Shown: piece by piece, positions 35,363 to 45,649 of the stretch | How the letters are laid out: each line of letters begins with the position of its first letter | Numbering within the stretch: the first letter of the stretch is position 1 | From: Limnanthes douglasii subsp. nivea | Taxonomy: Eukaryota; Streptophyta; Magnoliopsida; Brassicales; Limnanthaceae | Reading direction: 5' to 3' | Length of the DNA stretch: 64,000 bases | Assembly (NCBI GenBank): GCA_036936605.1 | Contig: JAUPFV010000001.1 | Span: 314,046,809 to 314,110,808, forward strand | Notes under the pieces: model-generated | Seen by the model: only the letters and a program-made list of their open reading frames with translations | Database searches by the model: none | What the model was told of the DNA's origin: nothing | Translations under genes and position numbers: made by a program

Positions 35363-35802
35363 GATCTACATATTAGTTTTCCCGACCCTCTGGAAAACTT
35401 TCGATTACAAATCGATCTACAGAACCTTAAATGGGTTTTTCGGTTTTACCGATCTACATATTAGTTTTCCCGACCCTCTGGAAAACTTTCGATTACAAAT
35501 CGATCTACAGAACCTTAAATGGGTTTTTCGGTTTTACCGATCTACATATTAGTTTTCCCGACCCTCTGGAAAACTTTCGATTACAAATCGATCTACAGAA
35601 CCTTAAATGGGTTTTTCGGTATTACCGATCTACATATTAGTTTTCCCGACCCTCTGGAAAACTTTCGATTACAAATCGATCTACAGAACCTTAAATGGGT
35701 TTTTCGGTATTACCGATCTACATATTAGTTTTCCCGACCCTCTGGAAAACTTTCGACGACAAATCGATCTACAGAACTTTAAATATGTTTTTCGGTTTTA
35801 CC
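35363..35802 (+). repeat. Five 88-bp tandem repeats in gypsy-1
   Basis: Units beginning GATCTACATATTAGTTTTCC start at 35363, 35451, 35539, 35627 and 35715, nearly identical, with a diverged partial unit after 35803. The period is not a multiple of three and the short frames it makes are not genes. The array lies between pol and the antisense gene, the place where Retand-type elements carry amplified repeats. Confidence 0.97.
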
Positions 35803-36033
35803 AATCTACATATATGCTTTATAACTGACCCTTAAGAAAATTTTTCGATTTTACCTTAGCTCGCAAGGTTTACGATGTACGAGGGGATATACCAAGCAAA
35901 TTCAATATATAGTCACAGGGGGCCCCATGACCCCCAAAAAAGAGTTAAAAAGGTTCAACCAAAATAACAATAGAGGGACCTACGGCCCCGAACTGTTACA
36001 AATTTTTTTTAAAAAAAGGGGGAGTGAACGGTG

Positions 36034-38304
36034 TCACTGGTCCCCGTCTTCGTCCCCATCATCGTCTTCGTTCTCTTCATCCTCGTCAGCATCATCGGAT
36101 TCTCCGCAATCGACTCCCTCGGGCCGGTCTTTCTCTGGTACGTCTAACCACATCGACCCGAGGCGGAGGTCTGGGAAGCGGTTGTGGAGTGACATCACGT
36201 ACGCGGCTTTGGCATCCGCAGTCTCCTTATCCGACCACTGCCTACACTGGTTGATGTAAGCAACGTTTGAGGATTTTAACTTTTCGACCTCCAGTGCCAA
36301 AGCAGCGGTGCGGTCTTCCGCGGCTTTCTTCGCCGTCTCCGAAGCCTTCGCCGCGTCCTCTGCGGTTTTCTTTCCCGTCTCCATCGCCTTCGTCGCCTCC
36401 TCCGCGGCCTTTTTCGCCTCAGTAGCAATACGTTCAGCGTCAGCAACCCGATCCTCCGCCAACGCCTGGGCCCCCTTGGCAGTTTCCACCTCCGCAGTAA
36501 GACTGGCAATCTTTGTCTCTGCTAAGGCTAAATGTTGACTAAGCTCCTTTGCCCGACGCTCTTTCATGGCTGCCGGCACAAGCAGATTATATAGCGATAA
36601 AGCTAGACCATCAGTACTCCGAAGAGGAAAGGGGTGCGGACTACCAAGCATTGTCAGCACCGGGAATTTTGGGCCACTTGACGAGGACGCGTCTGGATTT
36701 GAAGCCTCGGGGGGCTCAGGATCGTCTGGAATTGACACAACGTCAGCCCTTGGAAGATCTCCGACGTCACCAACTTCATCCAGAAGTTTAGGACCTGAAG
36801 TACCCGCCCCCGCGCTAACAACCGCCAGACCCTCTTTCGAAGTTTTGATTTTCTTCACCTTAGATCCCCCCGTTTCCGCATAGTTTTTCCTTTTTTGCAC
36901 CAAGGCCGGATTCTGACTTACATCCAGTCGTACTGCCGCGGGCACCTCCATCCTGATCGGTTCACCAACCACCTCGGCTACGGCCTCCTGTTCCCCCTCT
37001 TCGTCCTCTGACTTTGGATGCTTGCTGGGCGCCTTGTTACGTTTAGGCAGGTACAGTATGAACCCAGGAAGCCCCGTTCGAGCAACCACGTCGTCCAAAT
37101 CCGGGGGCACCCGCAGCTGTTCGATGGTAAGAACCTCGGATGAGCAACGCCAGAGGTTGCTCATGAACAAATTTTTATCCATGAAGGTGCGGTGCATGCC
37201 CCGACCCCAGTGCCTCCGGGAGTAGCTTTTCAGCACCTCGAAAGTGGCCTCAGCAGCTTTCGAGTAGTCCTTCTTCACCCTCTGCAGCCAGTCCTTCGAC
37301 ACTACGCAAAGGGTCGGTAAATAAATATATATTTAAAAAAAAAAATGGGTAGTACCATCATGAACCCAGGTCCGCAGCAGCTGCCTCGGGTTCTCCGAAG
37401 TGTACGGAAGACCGTTCTCCCAACACCCGCTCAGGAATACGAACCGATGCTTCCACCCTTTGTCCCCTTCCAAGAAATCGTTGACAATTTTCCACTTATT
37501 TCCAAAAGAGGAGTAGAAGAATGGGGATTTTAGGGATTTGGACAGACCCGACATGGCAATGTACTCCTCCATCGGCATGACCCGACCTGAAAGACGGGAA
37601 GCCATCACGCAGGACATTAGGGTATACCAAGCGTTTGGCGTCAGCTGCGACGGGCAGATTTGGAGAGTGCGAAAATAGAGCGCGATCTCAGGGTCTAAGG
37701 GGAAGCGCAACCCCCAGTTGAACAGTTCGGTGAACACAACAATCTCCCTGGGTCTAACGTGAACAGGGGTCTCCCCGGGGAGCGGGAATCGAACGTTGAC
37801 ACACTCGGGAATTCCCCAGCGGATCAGCAGTTCTCTATGGTCGGACTCAGGGAAGTATAGGTACTTCCCTTCGAAAAGAGAAACCACGTCCCTTGTTCGA
37901 AGCCAGCTGAAATACTTGGTGGTGATGGCTGTCGCGACTGCTTCGGGCAACGGGTCATCTGGGGGGTTAGCCGCGTGGCCAGCGGCAGCAACACAGACTT
38001 CCGCGGGTGCCACATCGACTTTCGACTCTCCAGCTTCTTGGGTCGGAACTTGATTAGAGCTTCGGGCGTTAGCAGCGTCTGGTTCTGATGGTCTGACCCG
38101 AGAGGTAGAAGCATCGGCAATACCGCCCGCCATGGCCCTATGAGCCGCTTCCACTTCCTCGGGAGTCAGCTGAAGTTTAGGCAAACCTAAAAAAGTGACC
38201 GCAGTGTTAGTACCGGTCCGATACCCTCTAATCAAGGGCGTAAGTTGAACCATTTCAGGATCATTACCTCCTACGGGGGACCTAGAGGGATCGTCTTCTC
38301 CCAT
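36034..38304 (-). CDS. Gypsy-1 antisense gene (putative gypsy-type transposon protein, PF04195-like)
   Basis: Read on the strand opposite gag-pol. Exon 1 (38304-37356) and exon 2 (37301-36034) join in frame across a 54-base GT-AG intron with a T-rich tract, giving 738 residues. Residues about 140-310 match the plant putative gypsy-type transposon domain (FPLPGETPVHVRPREIVVF, NWGLRFPLDPEI, LTPNAWYTLMSCV). Exon 2 contains a Pro/Ser-rich middle, a long Ala/Lys/Glu coiled coil, and an acidic C-terminus ending in DEDGDQ. The frame stays open for 144 codons upstream of the ATG at 38304 without another ATG, so an N-terminal extension by splicing or non-AUG start is possible. A TATA box lies at 38803-38810. 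Function is unknown; Gag-like or nucleocapsid-interacting roles are only guesses. A 54-base intron is short for plants. Confidence 0.8.
37302..37355 (-). other. Short intron in the gypsy-1 antisense gene
   Basis: Minus-strand donor GATG|GTACTACCC and acceptor TTTGCGTAG|TGTCG. Removal leaves the reading frame intact (949 + 1268 coding bases, 739 codons with stop). The interior has a T11 run and AT-rich sequence, as plant introns do. Confidence 0.6.
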
Positions 38305-38802
38305 TATCAGGAATTTGGATTTGCGGGCAGGTCGGGGAGCGTGCGAGTTGACGGGCGATAAGGTCGGATTTCTCGACCCAACTACCGGGGAATGAGAAGA
38401 ACTATCACTGGAGGAAAGGATAACGGTTTCTGGGGAAAGACTAGCCTCGGGATATGGAGAAACCGGAGGGTCGGATACAAGGAAAGATTCTGTAGGGATC
38501 GGGGTGGCGAGAACGAGATCGTGAGGAAGCGGAGCGGGAACAAAAGGTTTGGAGTTAGACCCCCAGATCAGACCAGCACGTCGGTATTCTTCTGCTCGGT
38601 CTCCGATGCTGGACCACTCTTCAAAACTCCACTCGGTTTTTCTTTTCTTCTTGGTTGGTTTTTTCGTTGGATGTCCGGGTTTCTTACAACAAACATGCCA
38701 AAATAAAGAAGGGTCGGACGAGCTTTCTCTCTCTCTCTAGAAATGGTCTGACAACGTTTTCTCTCTCTAAGATGCCTCTGAGAGACACCAAGGATCTTGG
38801 GG

Positions 38803-38810
38803 TATTTATA
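38803..38810 (-). promoter_or_regulatory. TATA box for gypsy-1 antisense gene
   Basis: On the minus strand this reads TATAAATA (context GCCTATAAATACCCC). It is followed after about 65 bases by a GA-rich leader (AGAGAGAGAGA near 38735), and the coding start is about 500 bases downstream. It would drive transcription against the LTR promoter. Confidence 0.6.
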
Positions 38811-39197
38811 GGCAAGATTGAAAGATCGGGGGATACCAATCGACGAAAGAGCAGCGGGAAGACGAAGAGTCTCCCTAGGAACCTAGTCTGACAGAGAGGT
38901 GACCCGTTAGCTGATGACACGTACTGGTCACTGACTGATAAGGGCTGACCTAAGCCACATATCACGAACCCACCTTCGATATGGGCCGTCGTGACCGCGA
39001 TCGATAAGAGAGGCAGGCCCATCACAGGAGGCCTGGGTTGAAAACCCCAGCAGAACAAAAAGAGGGGGCGCGGGAACGTGACCGATGAAGGAGCCTCAAG
39101 CGTCGGGAAAGCGAAACTGACAGAACCTGAAGACTGAATAAAGATCGGACGATTGGTGATGGCTCGTTAGCAAGTCTCTGCTCATAAAACTCCTGAA

Positions 39198-39211
39198 GAC
39201 TGGGGGGCTAC
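39198..39211 (+). other. Gypsy-1 polypurine tract
   Basis: GACTGGGGGGCTAC directly before the 3' LTR, the primer for plus-strand synthesis. The G run and the final CTAC are typical of plant gypsy elements. Confidence 0.75.
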
Positions 39212-39540
39212 TGATGAGGGCGGAATTCGCCGATTTAAGTCATAGGGGTAAAAACACAATAAATAATACTTGATATAGCTGATAGAGTGTTCAGAGTCCT
39301 TCGAGGACCAATGTGCAAAGATAAAAGTAGGTGAGGGGCCTCATTGATATGTGATGAACGGCCCACTAAGAGCTTAAATGGGTCCGCCTTATTTTAGTAT
39401 AAAAGGGTGACCCACTTGCCTGAAAAGGGGCATTGAATATTATTTCTACGAATCTTCCTTTATCTCTCTACACTTTCTCTCTCTAGTCACATCTGGCACA
39501 AGATCCTAAATATATTCCCTAAACAACTATTGACTCATCA
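39212..39540 (+). repeat. Gypsy-1 3' LTR
   Basis: 329 bases, identical to the 5' LTR except for G at 39246 against A at 28698. Followed directly by the second TGCGT. Confidence 0.97.
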
Positions 39541-39545
39541 TGCGT
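39541..39545 (+). repeat. Gypsy-1 target-site duplication, right
   Basis: TGCGT, identical to 28659-28663. Removing gypsy-1 and one copy rejoins the PMD sequence. Confidence 0.95.
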
Positions 39546-40620
39546 AAACAAGGGAAATGATCGTAGATCCAATAATCTAACAAACCGATGAAGTTATATA
39601 AAGAGTCTTCATCAAAGAATTTAACGCTTCTTTCGTGCCTTTAGATGTCCATGTCAACATGCACGTACCCCATGCTATACCATATGTTCTATCAATATGC
39701 TCTAAAGCGGCGAGAAAATATCTCCTTACAAAGTTCTCGATAATAGCGGTGAAAATGGTGCGACCAAACAAATACATCTGGTATGCACGTGCAACATGTA
39801 AGACCATATCATCGGTAAGATTCAAATTTCCATCCAAATGAAAATTCTCAGTAAATGTGTCCATAAAGCATCTAAGACTAAACCCGACTCTTTTATGCGC
39901 CTCTAACTTAAAATGAACAACATCCAACATAACCCTCAACAATCGAGCATAATATGCATACACTTCACCAAAAGTATAACTCCTCTCGAATTTGATTATT
40001 CTCCCACCACCGGGAGGCCAGTAATAACAAATATGTCATCTAGAGTGATATTCATCTTGCCAGATAATAACTAGAAAATGTTAGTTTCCTGATGTCAGCG
40101 TTCAAGGAAATCTTTGTTCAAGTGTGAGTGTGAGAATAATGTACTCAAATGGACAATGATAGGCCCAAATGGAGTCTCGTCTAACATGTTCTTAATCTTT
40201 GTCTGGTTATTAAGGTCCCATCTTTGTAACTATCCATATATGATTTGGAAGTTAATACCGGAACGAGACTGTAAAAACAGAAATAAAATCAAACAAAAAA
40301 ATCGTTATAATCTATTAACCGATATAAGCCAAATTAAAGTTACATTCTTGATATAGGTATTGTACGCCTCGTGAAGCTCGTAGTATAGAAGTAGTATAAT
40401 AATAATTTATGAAAATAATAATTTTTTGAGATCTGTGGTACTATTCGATCCGTGAGTAGGAATATGAGGCGCATGTACCTGAGAAGGTGTATACTCGTTT
40501 GGTGATTCTTCACAATGACTAGATGAGCCATTATTTTGGTCTCTTAGAGCTTGGTACCTTTCTACCCGCAAAAAATTCTCAATATGATCATTTTCCTCAA
40601 CAATATGGTCAATGGTATGG
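39541..40620 (-). pseudogene. PMD pseudogene, copy B, part 1 (right of gypsy-1)
   Basis: Clear plant mobile domain on the minus strand. From about 40240 down it reads MLDETPFGPIIVHLSTLFSH, MNITLDDIFVITGLPVVGGR near 40050, and in the 128-codon frame 39963-39577 ARAYQMYLFGRTIFTAI and YGIAWGTCMLTW. These match the ITLDD-x-LGLP-x-G and the A-R-x-Y-x-LYL-x-G-x-LF...WG-x-A blocks of MAIN/MAIL1-type proteins. Upstream pieces near 40520-40380 may be an earlier exon (SSHCEESPNEYTPSQ). Frameshifts are present near 40060 and 40240, so it was already a pseudogene or decays fast. The remainder is at 28020-28658, beyond gypsy-1. Confidence 0.75.
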
Positions 40621-40645
40621 GCTTCTTCGGTTTGAGAGATTGAGG

Positions 40646-40879
40646 TACGCGTATGTTTAGTTCATTATTTTTCTGTTTGAACCTCATTTATAGATTTTAA
40701 GGCTTTTTCCAACCTACCACTCTCTTTACTGCAATACAAACAAGAAATTAGTTAGTTAAACGTACGCGTATGTTTAGTTCATTATTTTTCTGTTTGAACC
40801 TCATTTATAGATTTTAAGGCTTTTTCCAGCCTACCACTCTCTTTACTGCAATACAAACAAGAAATTAGTTAGTTAAATG
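40646..40879 (+). repeat. 117-bp tandem duplication
   Basis: A unit starting TACGCGTATGTTTAGTTCAT at 40646 recurs at 40763 with only a few differences; a few bases of a third start (TACGCGTT) follow at 40880. It lies upstream of the PMD coding region on that gene's strand and includes a possible TATTGCAG splice acceptor in each unit. Confidence 0.95.
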
Positions 40880-40929
40880 TACGCGTTAAAAATAAAAACC
40901 AATAAGTAATACTGACGATATTGTTTAAA

Positions 40930-41220
40930 GGCACTGACATGCTGTAATAGAGGTAACTAATGAAGTCGCATGGTTGTAAGGTTTAGTGACAGATTTGAGT
41001 TTGGCTAGAACTACTACAGAAGTGTTTTGTGACAGTCAAAACGCCATATACTTTATAGAGAACCAGATGTACTACAAGTGTACAAAAGATATAAATATCG
41101 AGTATTATTTTATCCGTGATATAAAATCAAAGGAAACTGTTGATGTGCAGAAAGTGTTTAATCAATTTAAAAGTTTAAAAAGTGCCTAAACTAGATTGGT
41201 GGTTTGCAACATCAAGTGAA
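40930..41220 (+). pseudogene. Ty1-copia RNase H C-terminal relic
   Basis: Shows GLVTDLSLARTTTEVFCDSQ and then NAIYFIENQMYY, TKDINIEYYFIRDI, the end of copia RNase H in which the usual text is close to CDSQSA-x(2)-L...TKHIDV-x-YHF-x-R. It is the same piece as 2885-3100 but better preserved. A purine-rich CAAGAGGGAAGA tract and an LTR follow. Everything upstream of RNase H is missing; the PMD pseudogene adjoins directly. Confidence 0.75.
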
Positions 41221-41307
41221 TTATTTAAAGGTATTTGGTGAGCCATATGAAGGGATTTTTCTTTGTCGATAGTGAAGAAAAAAATATTCGCCTCAAGAGG
41301 GAAGATT

Positions 41308-41765
41308 TGTTGAGAATTCAGATCTTAAATGATTAGTAATATAAGATTTCACATTGTACTTTGTGATTCTTGTGTTCACAGTGTACCTTATGTACCTTAT
41401 GCTCATATCGTACCAGTAATATAAGATTTCACATTGTACTTTGTGATTCTTGTGTTCACAGTGTACCTTATGTACCTTATGCTCATATCGTACCTTATGT
41501 TACTATATACCCTCTTGTGTTCATAGTGATGCATATATTTTTAATAACTTGGACTAGGCATATTAGGTCCATTATCTGAAAAGCCTATGTTTAAATTTTT
41601 TCCCCTATAAATAGACTACTAGGATTATTGAAAAAAGACATTGAAATATGTAACCATTTTCTATTTTAGTGAAATACTTTTCTCTGCGGCGCTTGTGGAC
41701 GTAGACATTATTTTCGAACCACGTTAAATCATATGTTCTTTTCATTTGATTTTCTTTAATCTGTT
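41308..41765 (+). mobile_element. Copia 3' LTR
   Basis: Starts TGTTGAGAATTCAG after the polypurine-like tract at 41296-41306. Later landmarks (CCTATAAATAGACTA near 41605, ACCACGTTAAATC near 41720) match the LTR at 3174-3660. CTATAAATA looks like the LTR TATA box. The right boundary is approximate. Confidence 0.6.
41335..41494 (+). repeat. 80-bp tandem duplication in copia LTR
   Basis: AGTAATATAAGATTTCACAT and the next 60 bases occur at 41335 and again at 41415 with no difference seen, so the duplication is recent compared with the LTR itself. Confidence 0.95.
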
Positions 41766-43562
41766 TTGTATATGAGACATTTACGAAAATATGACATCTT
41801 AATTTTTAACAGTTTAGAGGGTCATTGATTTGAGTGTGAGTTTATAATAACTCATATGATATGTTTCATATCTGGCTGTATATACTTAAGTTTTGGTTGT
41901 AAACATATATAATAAATATGTTTTTTTAAGTTTTACTAACTTCTCTTGCTCATTCAGTAGACCTTCGCTTAAGTTTGGACTAGTTAAAAATATATGTATG
42001 ATTACATTTTATATTACTCTTATGCTACACATAATAATAGATTTATACATAATATTGGCGATAATGTGATTACTGTTGCGTTCATTTATACATATTAGGG
42101 AAATGCGGATGTCTTTAGTCTACTGTTATTGATAGTCATGTAAACAATTGTTCAATTTATCTATAAAATGTGGATAATAAAATTATATAATTTTCTTTAA
42201 GTAGATGCATCGTACTAGTATTATATGACGATCTAACGAGAGATTTTTAGAACTTCTCTATTATGATGAATTGTTATACGTTTCTTGATGCATTGACTAT
42301 TTTTTTTTATAATAGTTTGATTAATAAGTAGTCATATAAATAAGTATCTAATAAATCAATTATAGAGGTAATTATAAAGATAACATGTCAGATTTGAATC
42401 ATGTGAGAGACTGAATATGAATATTCACACTTAAGTCTAAAATATAAGTTTAAGGACTAATTTGTAAATGAACAAATAGTCAAGGGTTATGTGCGTGATC
42501 ACAACTTAACAAAAACAAGATTACAATTAAAATTATATCAAAACCAAAATTTCAATCATATATAAATGATAATAATGTAGAGTTCCTTTTTAAAAGAAAA
42601 CCAAAGTTGTTGATGATCTCAAGATCACACCAAGAAATAAAAAAAAGAAAGGTAGAGATAAAAGTGAAGAAAAATTAATAAGGCCTAATGAATTCTTTAT
42701 GTAATTAATTTTATTATGCAATTTTAAGAAATATATTATCCAACTAAAAGGTTTTATTATGTTTAGTTTAGGGTTCGAAAAAATCGAATCCCAAAAAAAT
42801 AATATAAAGATATAATTTTAGAGTGTTACAATTTTTTAGATTGTTGATAATAAATTTGAATATACTTTTTATAGTTATAGTTTTTATATTTATATAAATT
42901 CCAATACAATTTTTTTTAAAAACCATAATATTTTAAATACATGTGTCTAGTGATATCATAAACTAATTTAAATATTTAAAAATATTCATTTTAGATTATT
43001 GTCTTGATGAGTTTTTTTTTAAATAGAAAAAACTTATTTTGTAGTAATACCTTATATATATATTGTACGTGGACGTTATGTCACATCGCAACAATTTGTG
43101 TTTGTTGTAGCGAGTGACACGTTTGATATATTCTCACTTACTTCTATAACGCATAACACATTGCACATATGAGTTATATATTTTTAGTCTATTTTATTTG
43201 GTATTTGTGTTTTAGATCTAACCAACATTTTGATAAAATTTCAGATAATTTTATTTGATAATATTTCAATACTCCTTATGACAAATTCGACGAATTTATG
43301 TACATAAAATGTTTCATCGGTTATTTATTTTGTTTTTTTTCTTTAACACTATTATGGTAATGTTTTCATCAATGTAGAAAAGTTATTAAAAAAAAAATTA
43401 AAATCAAACTCTCATGAGGATGATGCAAATGTTTTAATTCCCATAATTATGCTCCAAAGATTTTGTTATCTAAAAAAATATTTATCTTTAGAGATAAATA
43501 GTTTGTTAAATTTCCATTAAACTTTCATTATAATGTAAACAAGATACTGACATGATTCATAT

Positions 43563-43606
<44 letters not shown>

Positions 43607-45640
43607 CACCAATATATCTTGAATTTCCAGTTTACATCATTGTAAGTTAGTTCATTAATGATTATTTATCATAATCTATTTGGATTGTCAATTTTTTTTA
43701 AAAGTGAATGACATATTTTTACCATAATTCTCTAAAGAATATATATATTATTTTCTAATTATGGTTAATGTTGTGAACTATGATTCTATAGTTGAATAAG
43801 ATATACATACTAATTTATTTATTCTCTAAACTAAAACATTTACATAAAAATAATCGTCCATTTTGTAACCAATTTTTAAAACTGAAATAGTTATCCAACT
43901 TGTATATGTATATCCAAATATGTGAGTAAAATAAGTTTGACACAAGTTTGGATTGATCTAATTCTGACCCAACATCAAAACTATAACATGGATCCACCTC
44001 AATCATGAAAAATAAGAAATCTTAGTATCGAGTATTTCATGAGATATCTGAAAAGGCTACTAGTCTTGTTCTATTTATCCTAAAAATTAAGTTTTAAAAT
44101 GACCTTAGTAGATTAGTTGATTTTATATGATTTGTATAATCTCAAATGAAAATAATACTAATATTAAAACAAATAACATGTAACTTATTAGGATTTTATT
44201 ATCATAGCGCGACATTAAAGTTATAAAAATTAATAAATTAAACCAAATGGTTATATTCTTTGATAATAAATTGATTATAGATTTCCAATTTATTTAGCAT
44301 TTAATATCAAATCATAAAATAATATAAATGAGAGAATGGTAATTTTAATTATTTTGTAATGAGTCAACATGCCTAAAACAAAATAATGATATTGTTGTAT
44401 TTAAATGAGAGAGATGATTAAATTATTTAGAACATAAAAAATAACTGATATTTTGATGATGATAAAAAAATGAGCTAGGGTTAAAAAATAATTTTTAATA
44501 TTATTTATAATAAAACATAATCTGTCTTTTATAATTTTGAAATATGTTGAATAAAGATGTGAAATTTTCAGATTTAAAGTTGTTGATTTTTTTCATATGA
44601 AAAACTCACATATAATACATATATTGTCTCACTTATGATTTTAGGTTTTGTTAACCGAATCCGACCAGATATAAGTTCTTAGAGCAGATAAAACTCATTT
44701 ATATTAGGATGAGTTTGATGAATAAAATATTTTTTACGAATTAATCAATAAATTATTTAAATTTTTTTGTTAGTTTAAAATATTTGAAATATATCAGTTT
44801 CTTACAAATGACCAAGTTACTTTTCAGTTGGTGAGGCTCGTTGTCAACAACTCAAATATTCACTCTAAAATATAAATTTATATACATAATTTTTTTTATA
44901 ACATTAGTGTATCATTTATTTTTTTAAATATAGTTTTCTTATTAAAAATGTTTAAAAACTTATAATATTTTTTTTAATCTGATAAAATTAATTATATAGT
45001 TACTTAGACTAATTTTTTAACTTTATTTCTTCCACTGATGTCATTATTTATAATATATATTGAATTTTATTATACATCCATCTATCTTTATCATATATAA
45101 GGCCATTAGATAAGATAGCTCGATTAAATTTTCATAATTTTTTATTCAACATACATTTTTATTTTGTTATGAATTATTTTATATTACTAGTCTCGTTTTA
45201 TATTTTAGATAGTATTATAATTTGTGGACGCAAATCCATCATATAATTATTTATGTTGTTTGTATCTCAATAATAATTGATATTTCCTTTTTTTTTTATA
45301 TTAAAAATTGAAAGATTTACAAAAAATAAGTTTATTTAATGTTATTTTTTTAACAAAATTGTTGGAGGCATGTAATATATATGTTAAAAAATTCCAACTA
45401 CAGCTATACACAAAAATATTTTGAAAAAATAACAAATATTCATTACATATCTTACAACCAAATTAAAAGATTCAACTTGTAATAAATTTGATAAATATAA
45501 AAATATTTTAAATATAATATTTCATTACCCATAAATTTGAATAAGGCTCATATATTATTGTTTATACACTTTTAAATATCAATACAATGTTTTAAAAACA
45601 ACATCATCTATTAAAAAATATTTAAAAATTGAATATAATA
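41766..45640. other. AT-rich intergenic DNA, no gene seen
   Basis: Nearly 4 kb of A/T-run DNA with stops in all frames. It holds a TA microsatellite at 43572-43605. I recognise no transposon domain, RNA gene or array elsewhere in it. Confidence 0.6.
43572..43605. repeat. (TA)n microsatellite
   Basis: An uninterrupted run of about 17 TA repeats. Confidence 0.98.
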
Positions 45641-45649
45641 AGTCTTATT

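Larger units (their letters stand above)
28664..39540 (+). mobile_element. Gypsy-1: young, complete Tat-type Ty3-gypsy retrotransposon
   Basis: A 10.9-kb element bounded by 329-base LTRs and a TGCGT target-site duplication. Order: LTR, primer-binding site, gag, protease, RT, RNase H, a second plant-type RNase H, integrase, hairpin, 88-bp tandem array, antisense gene, polypurine tract, LTR. The extra RNase H, the tandem array and the antisense gene place it in the Tat lineage, close to Retand-type elements. The LTRs differ at one position (A at 28698, G at 39246). Despite this, gag and the front of pol carry at least eight in-frame stops and two frameshifts. It has split a PMD pseudogene of MULE copy B. 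Confidence 0.95.

Noticed and set aside
35431..35828. Three nested 69-73 codon frames with repeated protein text
   Set aside because: They arise from the 88-bp tandem array, whose period is not a multiple of three, and are shadows of the repeat.
38684..39058. 124-codon minus-strand frame upstream of the antisense gene
   Set aside because: It spans the TATA box and leader of the antisense gene and is in a different frame from it, so it is unlikely to be a separate gene.
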